Assembly: GCA_016927755.1 (NCBI GenBank)
Contig: JAFGLZ010000197.1
Span: forward strand, 1 to 64,000
Origin: Phycisphaerae bacterium
GTDB taxonomy: Bacteria > Planctomycetota > Phycisphaerae > UBA1845 > JAFGLZ01
Reading direction: 5' to 3'
Length of the DNA stretch: 64,000 nt
The translations under genes and the position numbers were made by a program. The notes below the pieces were generated by a model. That model did not search any database. It saw nothing but the letters and a program-made list of their open reading frames with translations, and was not told the origin of the DNA. Positions 43,757-54,565 of the stretch are shown here, in pieces (the stretch's first letter is position 1; each line of letters opens with the position of its first letter).

Positions 43757-44011
43757 TTGTACTACAACCAAGCGATACTGGCGTTCCTGCCGTTGGGCGG
43801 CTGGGAGCTTGCCGTCGTCATCATGCTTGCCCTCGTGATCTTTTACGGCAAGCGGATGCCGGAGATCGGTCGGAATCTGGGCAAGAGCATCGTCGAGTTC
43901 AAGAAAGGCCTGACCAGCCCCGCCGAGGAGAGCAACGAGAAACCCAGCGGAAACTCCACCTCGCCGACCCCGCCGGCCCAATCGGAGCAAGGAACCGGTA
44001 AGACCTCATGA
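43757..44011 (+). CDS. tatA: Twin-arginine translocase TatA/TatE-type subunit
   Basis: An 84-residue protein: one N-terminal transmembrane helix (LPLGGWELAVVIMLALVIF), the hinge FYGKRMPEIGRNLGKS, an amphipathic helix (IVEFKKGL) and a polar Ser/Pro/Thr tail. This is the TatA layout; TatA oligomers form the pore for folded Tat substrates. It starts at TTG with GGGAGG 5 bases upstream. Its TGA overlaps the ATG of the next tat gene (ATGA), so translation is coupled. The Tat-signal protein at 324-1358 is a likely substrate. Confidence 0.93.
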   Translation: MYYNQAILAFLPLGGWELAVVIMLALVIFYGKRMPEIGRNLGKSIVEFKKGLTSPAEESNEKPSGNSTSPTPPAQSEQGTGKTS

Positions 44012-44541
44012 ACCTGTTTGACCTACTCGCGTTCTTCAGCATGCCGGGAGGCCCGGAGTGGATCCTCATCGGCGTCATCGCCCTGATCGTCTTCGGCAAG
44101 CGATTGCCCGAGGTCGCTCGCTCGCTCGGCAAGGGACTGGTCGAGTTCAAGAAGGGCCTCGCCGATGTCGAATCCGAGGTCGACCGCGCCGGCACGACCA
44201 ACTACTCTTCCAGCTACTCCTCCGGCACCGACTACTCGTCCACGGAATCCGGCTCATCGAGCGTCGAGACCGAAAGCTACGACCAAACCGCCACCGAGGC
44301 CGGCTACGGCTATGACGAAGGCTCCGAGGGAACCGACAGTACCGGCAACGAGGAGCAGAAGGAGTACACGGAGGGCAGTGCGGATCCCACCGACGAGGTC
44401 GATACCTACATGCCGTATGATACCCCCGGCGAGGAGACGCCCGATGACGCCCCCACCGCCGAGGAGACTCCCGCTGCCGAGCACGATGAATTCACAGAGG
44501 AACAGCGCGCCAACCGAGACGACGCCCTGCCAACCGATTGA
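44008..44541 (+). CDS. Second TatA/TatB-family protein with long acidic Ser/Thr-rich tail
   Basis: A 177-residue protein. Residues 1-60 follow the TatA/B pattern (GPEWILIGVIALIVFGKRLPEVARSLGKGLVEFKKGL). The remaining ~115 residues are low complexity: Ser/Tyr/Thr-rich (residues ~70-95), then Glu/Asp/Thr-rich to the end. TatB proteins are usually longer than TatA and act in the substrate receptor with TatC; the length and position fit either TatB or a second TatA. It overlaps the preceding tatA by 4 bases. tatC is not in the window. Confidence 0.9.
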   Translation: MNLFDLLAFFSMPGGPEWILIGVIALIVFGKRLPEVARSLGKGLVEFKKGLADVESEVDRAGTTNYSSSYSSGTDYSSTESGSSSVETESYDQTATEAGYGYDEGSEGTDSTGNEEQKEYTEGSADPTDEVDTYMPYDTPGEETPDDAPTAEETPAAEHDEFTEEQRANRDDALPTD

Positions 44542-44585
44542 CTGATGCCCCTGTCAGACTGGGAATCCGTCTACTGAAAACCGTT

Positions 44586-45626
44586 CTAGCTGAACAGGCG
44601 GTCGACGAGCAGATCGTCTGGCGTGCCCCCGAACTCCCCTGAGAGGTCCTCGACGAACCAGCGGCACAATGATTGTCCGTCCGGGTGCGTCCAGAGCGGA
44701 CTTCGCGAGATGCCGTTGGCGAGAATCCGCATCGCGACAGGACCCGGCAGTTCGCTCCCCTTCAGAACGTAGTGCAGCTTGGCCCGATACTGCCGACGAA
44801 ACGTGTCGGGTCCGAACGACGAGACCGACTGGTCCGTCAAGCTCGCCCGAGTGACCTCGCCAACGATCCCTCCCGCGTCGACGCATAGCCAGAACGGGAA
44901 GACCTGGCCGAGATATCGGTACGTGTCGGGCCCCCACGGCGGATCCATCAGTCGGCGATACTCACTCGCCACCTGCTTGGCTAGGCCCGCCGAGTACAGC
45001 TTGTAGCCGGACTGCGTGTCCGCGCACGCCGCGTCCGGGTGCATGAACCGGTGGTCGATCACCTCCCCGCGCCGTGCCAGCCGATAGTCGAGCGCCGCCA
45101 TGACCGTTCGATTGACCAACTCCTCGAGCTCACCCCGCGCCCACGTCATCGGTCGACGCAGGTTGGTCCGCCGCCCGATCACCATGTAACAGCGATCCCC
45201 CGCGACCGGCCGGATCTGATGGGCCATCCGCGCCAGGTGTGGCAGATCGTTGATGAAATGGTCGCCGTCGGCGTCGCGCGTGACGATCCACTCGGCCGAA
45301 CAGCGGCGCTGGAGAAGCGCGTCGAAGCCCCTGGCCAGCGACCCGCCCTGTCCGAGATTGTCGAGATTGACCACCACCACATACGGCTCGACCCCCGCGG
45401 CACGACGCCTTTCGTTGATCGCCTCAACCGCCGACTTCGCCGCGGGACAGGCGTCGATGACCAGGCAGACACGGGAGGCCTCGACGTAGTCGCCCACGCC
45501 GGCAAGGTTCGCCCGTATGACCGTCTCGGCCTTGTCGGCGGTCACCGAGTCGGGGAACCACTGTGGCATGACCAGGGCCGTTTGGCCGCGAATCGATTCG
45601 TTGTCCAGATAGTGGCTCGAGACCAT
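44586..45626 (-). CDS. Family 2-like glycosyltransferase
   Basis: A 346-residue protein with a GT-A fold: VCLVIDACPAAKSAVEAI, YVVVVNLDNLGQGGSLARGFDALL near residue 90 and RDADGDHF near 120, the acidic cluster corresponding to the metal- and nucleotide-sugar-binding DxD. DTQSGYKLYSAGLAKQV near 215 is a family-typical acceptor-side motif. No signal peptide or membrane segments, so it is cytoplasmic or peripheral. It probably transfers a sugar to an envelope glycan or a small metabolite; substrates unknown. It converges with the tat operon and is divergent from yidD. Confidence 0.8.
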   Translation of the reverse strand: MVSSHYLDNESIRGQTALVMPQWFPDSVTADKAETVIRANLAGVGDYVEASRVCLVIDACPAAKSAVEAINERRRAAGVEPYVVVVNLDNLGQGGSLARGFDALLQRRCSAEWIVTRDADGDHFINDLPHLARMAHQIRPVAGDRCYMVIGRRTNLRRPMTWARGELEELVNRTVMAALDYRLARRGEVIDHRFMHPDAACADTQSGYKLYSAGLAKQVASEYRRLMDPPWGPDTYRYLGQVFPFWLCVDAGGIVGEVTRASLTDQSVSSFGPDTFRRQYRAKLHYVLKGSELPGPVAMRILANGISRSPLWTHPDGQSLCRWFVEDLSGEFGGTPDDLLVDRLFS

Positions 45627-45876
45627 GGAATCCCTCTTCCCTCGCGCAATTCGCCGGACGTGACGCCGCCCCAGCGTGTGTTCTCCGCTGTTCCGGTCGT
45701 CAAGTCAAGTGACGTCCCTTGGGGCGAGATCCCTGGTCCGCCCGCATAGCAGCCTCCTCTGTCCGCAAAGCCGCATCTCGGTCTGGACGGCTTGGGCTCA
45801 TGAACCCAGGGCATTCCTGGTACGATAGGGACAGCCATCTTGCTTCTGAAGACCTCAGCCGGGTGGATGCCGTCGA

Positions 45877-46194
45877 ATGTGCAAGAGCAAGCCCCATGCA
45901 AGTCGTCCCTCACATGCGCTACTCCGGTGCCCCGTCGCGGCGATCTCCGCGCTGCTGTCCACCGCGCTGATCCTCCTCGTCCGCGGCTACCAGGTAGCCC
46001 TCTCCCCCTTGCTGATCGGCACATGCAAATTCACGCCCACATGCAGCGATTACTTCATCGAGTCCGTTCGGACCCACGGCTGCCTCCGCGGCGGATGGCT
46101 GGGCGTCAAACGGCTCTGTCGATGCCACCCCTTTGGTCGTGGAGGCATCGACCCCGTCCCCCCTGCTGATCCCCCGCCGTCCGGGCGTCCATAG
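45877..46194 (+). CDS. yidD: Membrane protein insertion efficiency factor YidD
   Basis: A 105-residue protein with the YidD signature: RGYQVALSPLLIGTCKFTPTCS, three conserved Cys, DYFIESVRTHGCLRGGWLGVKRLCRCHPFG and a C-terminal DPVPP. YidD is a small peripheral inner-membrane factor that helps YidC-dependent insertion. It is usually found with rpmH, rnpA and yidC; none of those are nearby here. The N-terminal ~25 residues before the first hydrophobic stretch are longer than usual, so the real start might be later. Confidence 0.93.
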   Translation: MCKSKPHASRPSHALLRCPVAAISALLSTALILLVRGYQVALSPLLIGTCKFTPTCSDYFIESVRTHGCLRGGWLGVKRLCRCHPFGRGGIDPVPPADPPPSGRP

Positions 46195-46301
46195 AGAACA
46201 GCGGGAAGGGTATTGAGTCCGCCCCCCATCTGAACGAAACTGTGTACACAATCCACTCAGCGGAGAAGTCAAAAGCGTTGACCATCACAGGAGTACCAGA
46301 A

Positions 46302-48008
46302 ATGAGAACCTTCGTGGCCCGTCCGATGGCACTCGCCTTGCTCGTTGGCATATTCCTGACATTCCCCGTCGCGTCCGCCGCGGCGGCGGAATCGCCCGAC
46401 AAGACGCTCCTCCAGGCCGCCGACAAGGACATGCAATGGTGGCGCGACGCGAGATTCGGCCTCTTCGTGCACTGGGGTCCCGTCAGCCTCAAGGGTACTG
46501 AGATCGGCTGGTCTCGTGCGGGAGAGCGCCGCGGACGGAAGGACCGGGGTAGCCAGATCCCCACCGAGGTCTACGACAACCTCTACAAGCAGTTCAACCC
46601 GACGAAGTTCAACGCCGACGAATGGGTCGCCATCGCCAAGGCCGCCGGCATGAAGTACATCGTCTTCACCACAAAGCACCACGACGGATTCAGCATGTTC
46701 GACAGCAAGCTGACCGACTACAAGATCACCAACTCGCCCTACAAGCGGGACATCGTCGCTCAACTCGCCGAGGCCTGCCACAAGGCCGGCCTCCGCCTCG
46801 GCTTCTACTACTCGCCACCCGACTGGCATCACCCGGACTACCGCACCGCCGACCACGACAAGTACATCAAGTACCTGCACGGGCAGCTTCGCGAGCTCTG
46901 CACGAACTACGGGAAAGTGGCCATCATCTGGTTCGACGGACTGGGAGGCACGGCCAAGGACTGGGACGCCGCGAGCCTCGTCAAGATGATCCGCCAGCTA
47001 CAGCCCGGCGTGATCATCAACAACCGTGCCGGCCTGCCATGCGACCACGATACGCCCGAGCAGCGCATCGGCAAGTACCAGGACGATCGCCCCTGGGAAA
47101 GCTGCATTACGATCTGCCACCAATGGGCCTGGAAACCGAACGACAAGCTGAAGTCTCTCGCCGAGTGCGTCCGAACGCTCGTGAACTGCGCCGGCGGCGA
47201 TGGCAACCTGCTCCTCAACGTCGGTCCTATGCCCAGCGGCGAGATCGAGCCCAGACAGGTCGACCGGCTCAAGGAGATGGGCGCCTGGATGAGCAAATAC
47301 GGTGAGACGATCTACGGCACGAGAGGCGGGCCCTTCAAGCCGTGGCCGGGCGGCGCTAGCACGCGCAAGGCAAACAAGATCTACGTCCACGTCTTCCAGT
47401 GGCCGGGCGAGACGCTCTGCCTGCCCCCGATCGCCAAGAGAATCGTTGCGAATTCGGTCCTGACCGGCGGGAAGGCCGACGTCAAACAGACGCCCGACGG
47501 CATCGAAATCGCCGTGCCTCCAGCGCAACGCGACCCGATCGACACGATCATCTCGCTGGAGTTGGACGGTCCAGCCTGTGACCTTCCGGCTGTCTCCGCT
47601 TGCACGTCCGGCTCGGCGGCATCGGGCAAGAAAGCCCGTGCCTCCAACGTGTACCGGAACATGCGGCACGAGTACGGCCCCGACAAGGCCTTTGACGACG
47701 ACCCCGCCACCCGGTGGGCCACCGACGCCGGCACGCACGAGGCCTGGATCGAGGTCGACCTCGGCAAGCCCACGAAGCTCGATCGGGCCATGATCCACGA
47801 GGCCTATGCCGGACGGGTCCAGGCCTACACGCTCCAGGCCAAGGACGGAAATGCCTGGAAGACCTTCCACAAGGGCGCCACGATCGGCGAGAATGCCCAA
47901 ATCACGTTCGAGCCGATCACCGCTCAGGTCGTTCGTCTGAATATAGACAAGGCCACTGAGGGACCGACGATCTGGGAGATTCAACTCTACCCGATGAAGG
48001 ACCAATAG
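46302..48008 (+). CDS. Alpha-L-fucosidase (GH29) with discoidin-like domain
   Basis: A 568-residue secreted enzyme. Residues 1-27 are a signal peptide. The GH29 barrel contains WWRDARFGLFVHWGP, YIVFTTKHHDGFSMFDS and AIIWFDGLGG, where Asp 212 matches the catalytic nucleophile of the family. Near residue 290 WAWKPNDKLKS, and then NGDGNLLLNVGPMPSGEI, follow the usual order. Residues ~440-568 form an F5/8 type C-like domain (AFDDDPATRWAT, AWIEVDLGKPTKLDRAMI). It hydrolyses terminal alpha-L-fucose from glycans such as fucoidan or plant xyloglucan. ATG 46302 follows AGGAG. First gene of an operon with the two following genes. Confidence 0.93.
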   Translation: MRTFVARPMALALLVGIFLTFPVASAAAAESPDKTLLQAADKDMQWWRDARFGLFVHWGPVSLKGTEIGWSRAGERRGRKDRGSQIPTEVYDNLYKQFNPTKFNADEWVAIAKAAGMKYIVFTTKHHDGFSMFDSKLTDYKITNSPYKRDIVAQLAEACHKAGLRLGFYYSPPDWHHPDYRTADHDKYIKYLHGQLRELCTNYGKVAIIWFDGLGGTAKDWDAASLVKMIRQLQPGVIINNRAGLPCDHDTPEQRIGKYQDDRPWESCITICHQWAWKPNDKLKSLAECVRTLVNCAGGDGNLLLNVGPMPSGEIEPRQVDRLKEMGAWMSKYGETIYGTRGGPFKPWPGGASTRKANKIYVHVFQWPGETLCLPPIAKRIVANSVLTGGKADVKQTPDGIEIAVPPAQRDPIDTIISLELDGPACDLPAVSACTSGSAASGKKARASNVYRNMRHEYGPDKAFDDDPATRWATDAGTHEAWIEVDLGKPTKLDRAMIHEAYAGRVQAYTLQAKDGNAWKTFHKGATIGENAQITFEPITAQVVRLNIDKATEGPTIWEIQLYPMKDQ

Positions 48009-48021
48009 TGGAGGAGAATGG

Positions 48022-48846
48022 ATGCCGTTGCTGCCACAGGTCCCCCTTGGGCCCCACACGATAAGCCGCCTCGTTATAGGGGGGAACCCCTTCAAGGGCT
48101 TCAGCCACTACACACCCCGCCTCGACGAGGACATGCGGGCGTACTACACCGAGCCGCGGATGGTGGAAGTGCTGCTCCGTTGCGAGCGCGAGGGCATGAC
48201 GACCATGGTCAGCCGCGGCGATCACCACATCATGAGTATGATCCGCGCCTACCGCGAGGCGGGCGGGACGATGCAATGGATCTGCCAGACCGCTAGCGAA
48301 TGGGAAGACGTGCTCGAGAATATCCGCGTCATCGCCGAACTGGACCCCATCGCCATCTACCACCACGGCTCTCGAACCGACTCCCTCTTCAAAGCCGGAA
48401 AGATGGACGTCGTTCGTGAGCGGATCGAGTTGATCAAGGAACTGGGCTTGACCACCGGCGTCGCCGGGCATCTGCCCGAGGCCTTGGCCTGGGTGGCCGA
48501 GCAGGACTGGCCCGTCGACTTCTACATGTGTTCGGCCTACAACCTGTCGAAGGAAGACAAGACCGAACCCGCCGTCGCCGGCCACAGGCCGGAGGACCAC
48601 CTGTTCGATGATGCCGATCGGGACGTCATGTTCGAGTTCGTCCGCCGCGTCGACAGGCCGTGCTTGGTCTTCAAGGTCCTGGCCGCCAACCGAAAGTGCG
48701 GCACGCAGGAGGACGTCCGAGCGGCCTTGCGGTATGCTCTCGACCGAATCAAGCCCGGAGACGCCGTCGTCGTCGGGATGTACCCTCAGCGCGAGGACCA
48801 GGTTCGGCTGAACGCCGAGCACTTTAGGGCATTGTGTGAGTCATGA
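48022..48846 (+). CDS. TIM-barrel protein, aldo/keto reductase-like
   Basis: A 274-residue protein that begins 13 bases after the fucosidase stop, with GAGGAG 6 bases upstream. The sequence LGPHTISRLVIGGNPFKGFSHY, MVEVLLRCEREGMTTMVSRG and the C-terminal DRIKPGDAVVVGMYPQ follow the barrel pattern of aldo/keto reductases, but the usual Asp-Tyr-Lys-His tetrad cannot be clearly placed; Tyr and His in YHHGSR are candidates. It may act on a sugar released by the fucosidase. Its stop overlaps the next ATG in ATGA. Confidence 0.65.
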   Translation: MPLLPQVPLGPHTISRLVIGGNPFKGFSHYTPRLDEDMRAYYTEPRMVEVLLRCEREGMTTMVSRGDHHIMSMIRAYREAGGTMQWICQTASEWEDVLENIRVIAELDPIAIYHHGSRTDSLFKAGKMDVVRERIELIKELGLTTGVAGHLPEALAWVAEQDWPVDFYMCSAYNLSKEDKTEPAVAGHRPEDHLFDDADRDVMFEFVRRVDRPCLVFKVLAANRKCGTQEDVRAALRYALDRIKPGDAVVVGMYPQREDQVRLNAEHFRALCES

Positions 48847-49742
48847 GCGTTCGCAAGGCCATCATCCCCATCGCTGGACGCGGCACCCGGCAGTTGCCGG
48901 CCACCTGGGCCATCCCCAAGGCGATGATGCCGATGGTCGATCGGGACGGACTCGCTAAGCCGCTCCTACACCTGCTGATCGCCGAGGCGTTCTCGGCCGG
49001 TATCGAACGCGTCGCCCTCGTCGTCTCTCCCGGCCAACAGGGCGATGTCGAGCGGTACTTCCGCCGGTTCGACGATGACCTCGTCCAAGCCCTAGTCAAC
49101 AAGCCCGAATTGCTGGCCGTCAGCGAACAGTTGGGCGACTGGGGCCGGCGAGTTGAGTGTATCGAGCAGCCCACGCCCGAGGGCTTCGGCCACGCCGTCT
49201 GGTGCGCGAAGGACTGGCTCGGCAACGAGCCGTTTCTCCTGATGCTGGGCGACTATCTCTTCGTCTCCGATGAGCCTCGCTCCTGCGCGCAACAGGTCGT
49301 CGACGTCTTCGAGCAGCACCGCCCCGCCGCTATCAGCGGAATGTACGCGTGCGACGCCGAGACGCTGCCCCGCGTCGGCGTGATGCGAGGCCGGCCGCTT
49401 GACGATCGCTCGGATCTCTTTGTCTCTCAACTCATCGTCGAGAAGCCCAGCCTCCAACGGGCCCGCGCCGAGATCGTCACGCCTGGTTTGCCGCCGAACA
49501 CATGGCTGGCCCACTTCGGCAACCACGTCTTCACATCAGCGATCATGGACGAGTTGGACACGATGGTCCGGCAGAATATCCGTGAGAGAGGCGAGATTCA
49601 GATGACCGCCGCCCAAGAGCGCCTTCGCGCCGCAGGCGCCCCCTATCTCGCGCTCCTCGTCAGCGGAAGGGCCTACGACGCCGGAATCCCCGCCGGATGG
49701 CTCCAAGCACAACAAGCCTTGAGCTCCCTCAGCCAAGGTTGA
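48843..49742 (+). CDS. galU: UTP-glucose-1-phosphate uridylyltransferase (GalU-like)
   Basis: A 299-residue nucleotidyltransferase. KAIIPIAGRGTRQLPATWAIPKAMMPMVD at the N-terminus, with the signature Gly-rich loop and Lys, matches bacterial GalU; FLLMLGDYLF near residue 130 holds the metal-binding Asp; VEKPSLQ and GRYVL-like positions follow. It makes UDP-glucose from UTP and glucose-1-phosphate, feeding polysaccharide and cell-envelope synthesis. Third and last gene of the fucosidase operon, overlapping the preceding gene by 4 bases. Specificity for glucose-1-phosphate versus another sugar phosphate is inferred from similarity. Confidence 0.88.
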   Translation: MSVRKAIIPIAGRGTRQLPATWAIPKAMMPMVDRDGLAKPLLHLLIAEAFSAGIERVALVVSPGQQGDVERYFRRFDDDLVQALVNKPELLAVSEQLGDWGRRVECIEQPTPEGFGHAVWCAKDWLGNEPFLLMLGDYLFVSDEPRSCAQQVVDVFEQHRPAAISGMYACDAETLPRVGVMRGRPLDDRSDLFVSQLIVEKPSLQRARAEIVTPGLPPNTWLAHFGNHVFTSAIMDELDTMVRQNIRERGEIQMTAAQERLRAAGAPYLALLVSGRAYDAGIPAGWLQAQQALSSLSQG

Positions 49743-49813
49743 TGCCTTACTCCCACCAGGCGGAAGTCCCTGACAACCGTTCATCCTCTGCTGCGCCCCC
49801 CCTTCTCACTTCT

Positions 49814-51907
49814 CTAAAGCTTCCCCTCCCGAGTCGCGTTCAGCAGCCCCCCGGCCAGGAGCATCGTCCGCTGACGCCCGGTCAGCTCCAGCCGGCACGA
49901 GATCTCCACGCCCCTGGCGGGGATCTTCATGATGACCGTCTCGTCGCCGCGCTCGATTGACTCGCGGAGACCTTCGATACCCACCTCGTCCTCCTGCTCG
50001 ATCCGATCGTAGTCCTTCGCCGACTCGAAGATCAGCGGGACGATGCCGAAGTTGATGAGGTTGGCCTTGTGGATCCGCTCGATCGCCTTGGCCAGCACGA
50101 CCCGAACGCCCAGGAACATCGGACACAGGGCGGCGTGCTCGCGGCTGCTGCCCTGCCCATAGCTGTCCCCGCCGACAACCACCCCCTCGAGCCTCGCCTC
50201 CTTGGCCGCCAGGGCGCGCTCGTGGAACTTGGGCTTGCCCGGCTCGTTGAGCAGCAGGAAGGTTGCCTTGGCGTACTCCGGCACGTTGGAGCGATACTTC
50301 AGAAATGAGCCCGCCGGACTGATGTGGTCGGTCGTGATCTTGTCGCCCACCTTGATCAGGACGCGGGCACGTAGGTCCTCCGGCGGTACCGTCCCCGCCG
50401 GTGGCGTGACGATGCTGCTGCCCCGAACGACCTCCGCCTTGTCCGCCTCTGCCTCGGGCAGCGGCGGCAGGATCATCCCATCGTCGACGGGGAAGCTCTC
50501 CGGGTTGGCCAGATCGTCGATTCGAACCCCTTCCGCACTGGCGAACTCACGAGGGTCGACGATCTGCCCGGCGATCGCGGTGGCGATGGCCGTCTGAGGC
50601 GAGACGAGGTAGATCTGGTCGTTGGGCGTCCCGCTCCGTCCCCAGAAGTTCCGGTTGAACGTTCGCACGCTCACCGCGCCCTCGGCCGGCGACTGGCCTT
50701 GGCCGATGCACGGCCCGCACCCCACCTCCAGAATCCTGGCCCCACCGTTGATGAAGTCCGTCAGGTCGCCCCGTTCCGAGATCATTCGCAATACCTGACG
50801 CGAGCCCGGATTGATCCCCAACTCGACGTGGTCGGCGATCCGGCGTCCCTGCAGGACCTTCGCGCAGGCCGACAAGTCCTGATACGAGCTGTTCGTGCAC
50901 GAGCCGATCATGACCTGGTCGGTCTTGAGCCCCGCCACCTCGCCCACGGTCTTGATGTGGTCGGGGCTGCCGGGCGCGGCGATCATCGGCTCCAGCTCGT
51001 CCAGGTCGATCACGATCCGATCGAAGCCGACTGTAACGAAGCCGTTCCCGTCCGGAGCCGACTCCTCGAAGTTCACGCAGAAACGCCGTAGGTTCGCCAG
51101 GATGTTACCGTCCTTCTCAGCGTGGACCTTCTTGGTGATCCGGTCGTAAGCCGCATCGGGATCCGACGCCACCGCCTTCCAGTGATCCCCTCGTCCCTGT
51201 GCGGTGAGATACTGACGTGTCACGTCGTCCGACGGGAAGATGCTCGTCGTAACCCCCAACTCGGCCCCCATGTTCGTGCAAGTGGACCGGGCCGGGACGT
51301 TCAGCGTCGAAACCCCCTGCCCGAAATACTCCACGACGCAGCCGACGTTCCCCTTCGTGGACAGGATGCTGAGCAGCCTGAGAATGACGTCCTTGCTGGC
51401 CACCCACGGCTGAAGCCTGCCCTTCAGCTCGACGCCGATGACCCTCGGAGCCGTCATATAGAATGGCCCGCCCCCCATCGCTACGGCGACATCCAATCCA
51501 CCCGCGCCGATCGAAAGCATGCCAAGGCCCCCGCCCGTCGGCGTGTGCGAATCGCTGCCGAGGAGCGTAGCGCCCGGCCGGCCGAACCGCTCGAGGTGCA
51601 CTTGATGGCAGATACCGTTCCCGGGGCGCGAATGGTACGCCCCCACCTTCGGCGCGATGGACTGAAGGTACATGTGGTCCGTGTGGTTCTCCGGACCGAA
51701 CTGCGCCATGTTGTGATCGACGTAGCTCACGGCCAGATCGCACCGAATTCGCTTGAGTCCCATCGATTCAAAGAGCAGATACGCCGTCGTCCCTGTCGCG
51801 TCTTGCGTGAGGCACTGATCGATGCGAACGCCGATCTCGCTACCGGGAGCCAACGTTCCGTCGACCAAGTGCTCTGCCAGGATCTTGTAGACCAGGTTCT
51901 GTCCCAT
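49814..51907 (-). CDS. Aconitate hydratase (Aquifex-type)
   Basis: A 697-residue enzyme that interconverts citrate and isocitrate in the TCA cycle through a [4Fe-4S] cluster. The cluster ligands are in IGSCTNSS (near residue 336) and GCGPCIG (near 397-400). Other family segments include AYHSRPGNGICHQVHLERFG, LLGSDSHTPTGGGLGMLSIGAGG and the swivel domain with VGDKITTDHISPAGSFLKYR. At about 700 residues it is shorter than AcnA and matches the compact Aquifex-type aconitases, which are close to LeuC/LeuD and homoaconitase; a homoaconitase activity cannot be excluded. ATG 51907 follows GGGAG. Confidence 0.93.
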   Translation of the reverse strand: MGQNLVYKILAEHLVDGTLAPGSEIGVRIDQCLTQDATGTTAYLLFESMGLKRIRCDLAVSYVDHNMAQFGPENHTDHMYLQSIAPKVGAYHSRPGNGICHQVHLERFGRPGATLLGSDSHTPTGGGLGMLSIGAGGLDVAVAMGGGPFYMTAPRVIGVELKGRLQPWVASKDVILRLLSILSTKGNVGCVVEYFGQGVSTLNVPARSTCTNMGAELGVTTSIFPSDDVTRQYLTAQGRGDHWKAVASDPDAAYDRITKKVHAEKDGNILANLRRFCVNFEESAPDGNGFVTVGFDRIVIDLDELEPMIAAPGSPDHIKTVGEVAGLKTDQVMIGSCTNSSYQDLSACAKVLQGRRIADHVELGINPGSRQVLRMISERGDLTDFINGGARILEVGCGPCIGQGQSPAEGAVSVRTFNRNFWGRSGTPNDQIYLVSPQTAIATAIAGQIVDPREFASAEGVRIDDLANPESFPVDDGMILPPLPEAEADKAEVVRGSSIVTPPAGTVPPEDLRARVLIKVGDKITTDHISPAGSFLKYRSNVPEYAKATFLLLNEPGKPKFHERALAAKEARLEGVVVGGDSYGQGSSREHAALCPMFLGVRVVLAKAIERIHKANLINFGIVPLIFESAKDYDRIEQEDEVGIEGLRESIERGDETVIMKIPARGVEISCRLELTGRQRTMLLAGGLLNATREGKL

Positions 51908-52153
51908 AGCACTCCCATCCTGTCCGGCTCGTGCAGCACGCCAAGCGGGCACACCCACTGCTGAATACTGCATGTTACCGCGCCAGGTGACTCTCCGCAC
52001 GAGTACTAGCGCTGACACCGATGCCAGCCCGAGAAAACCTGCCGCAACCCCGCTATGATAGGAAACGTGCTAGGCAGCGGGCACGTGCCTCTGGATTGCG
52101 GCGGTATCACCATCGCCTGCCTTCCGGCCGATACACACACAGAGAGAGCATCG

Positions 52154-53275
<1,122 letters not shown>

Positions 53276-53308
53276 GATCGCGCCACGGCCGGCACTTTCC
53301 CCCGCCCG

Positions 53309-54328
53309 TCAACGATTCCGCCGTGCCACCCCAAGCCCCGCCCGTTCAGTCAGCGTGAGCCTTCCCCCCGCGCCGCCGATGCCCTCGAACGGATCGTTCC
53401 GGATCAGCAGGTGCCCGTCCAGGTCGATCCAGTCGACCAGCGGCGCAAGGTGGGCGGCCTGTGCGATACCAACCGAGCTCTCGATCATGCAGCCGAGCAT
53501 GACCTTCAGCCCGCACCCCCGGGCCAGGTGGATCATCCGCAGCGCCTCGCGAATCCCCCCGCACTTGCACAGCTTGATGTTGATGCCGTCAACGCAGCCG
53601 CCCAGCGGAACGACGTCACACGGACGAACGCTACTCTCATCGGCCACGAGCGGCACGCCAGCCTCCTGGCGCACACTGCGCATCGCGATGTTGTCGCCCG
53701 GCGGGATCGGTTGCTCCACGAACTCGAGCTGGTACTCGCTGAGCCGTCGAATCCGCTCCGGTGCAGTCTCGGCCGTCCACCCGCAGTTGGCGTCCACACG
53801 AATCCTCTTGTCCGGCGCCACGCGACGCACGGCCGAGAGGATCTCCTCGTCGCGATCGGTTCCCACCTTGACCTTCAGGATCGGGTACTCCGCCGCGTCA
53901 GCCGTCTTCGACTCGATCACGTCCAACGCGTCGATGCCGATCGTGAAGGAACTGACTGGTGCCCCATCCGGGTCCAGCCCGAACAGTCGCCACACGGGAA
54001 CATTCAGTCGCTTGCCGACCCAGTCGTGCAGAGCCCCGTCCACGGCCGATACCGCTGCCCGCTGATCGTCAAACCGCTCGAGACACCGGGCCAGAATCGC
54101 CTCGATGCGGAACGGGTCATCGCCGAGAAGCCCCACCATCCCGTCAAGGGCAGCCTCGGCCGACTCCACGGTCTGGCCGTAGTAGTTCGAAGGAATGGCC
54201 TCGCCCACCCCCACGATACCGTCGTGCTCGAGCTCGACGAGAATCGTCTGCTTGGTCGCCACGCTCGACCGGGCGATGGTAAATGTATGCTTGAGAAGGA
54301 GTTCCTGTCGCCACCAGCGGAGCTTCAT
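53309..54328 (-). CDS. Dipeptide epimerase (enolase superfamily)
   Basis: A 339-residue enolase-superfamily protein of the L-Ala-D/L-Glu epimerase family, which epimerises murein-derived dipeptides for recycling. Capping domain residues 1-120; the barrel then shows LKVKVG (general base Lys pair), VDANCGW, EQPIP, ADES for the metal ligands, then NIKLCKCGG and MIESSVG. ATG 54328 is chosen because the sequence MKLRWWRQEL is the family start; the frame is open further upstream but over a divergent gene. The exact substrate cannot be fixed. It converges with ispG, with 33 bases between stops. Confidence 0.9.
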   Translation of the reverse strand: MKLRWWRQELLLKHTFTIARSSVATKQTILVELEHDGIVGVGEAIPSNYYGQTVESAEAALDGMVGLLGDDPFRIEAILARCLERFDDQRAAVSAVDGALHDWVGKRLNVPVWRLFGLDPDGAPVSSFTIGIDALDVIESKTADAAEYPILKVKVGTDRDEEILSAVRRVAPDKRIRVDANCGWTAETAPERIRRLSEYQLEFVEQPIPPGDNIAMRSVRQEAGVPLVADESSVRPCDVVPLGGCVDGINIKLCKCGGIREALRMIHLARGCGLKVMLGCMIESSVGIAQAAHLAPLVDWIDLDGHLLIRNDPFEGIGGAGGRLTLTERAGLGVARRNR

Positions 54329-54565
54329 ATCTGGGGGGCCTCGGGGTCTTGGGGATCCGTTCCAACCTATTGACATCGAAGCGTTTATGCCTAGAATAGA
54401 TGGTTTGCCTTCGGGGCGTTCCGACGCCCGGACGGTGTTACTCTCGGCTTGCCGATGTCGTCGCCTTCTTATACGGGCCAGACGCGCACGAGGCAAGCTC
54501 TGCAGCCCCGGCCACGGACTGGCCGATCTAAGGGTATGGGTCAGTGCAGGGAGGCTGAGCGAGAC

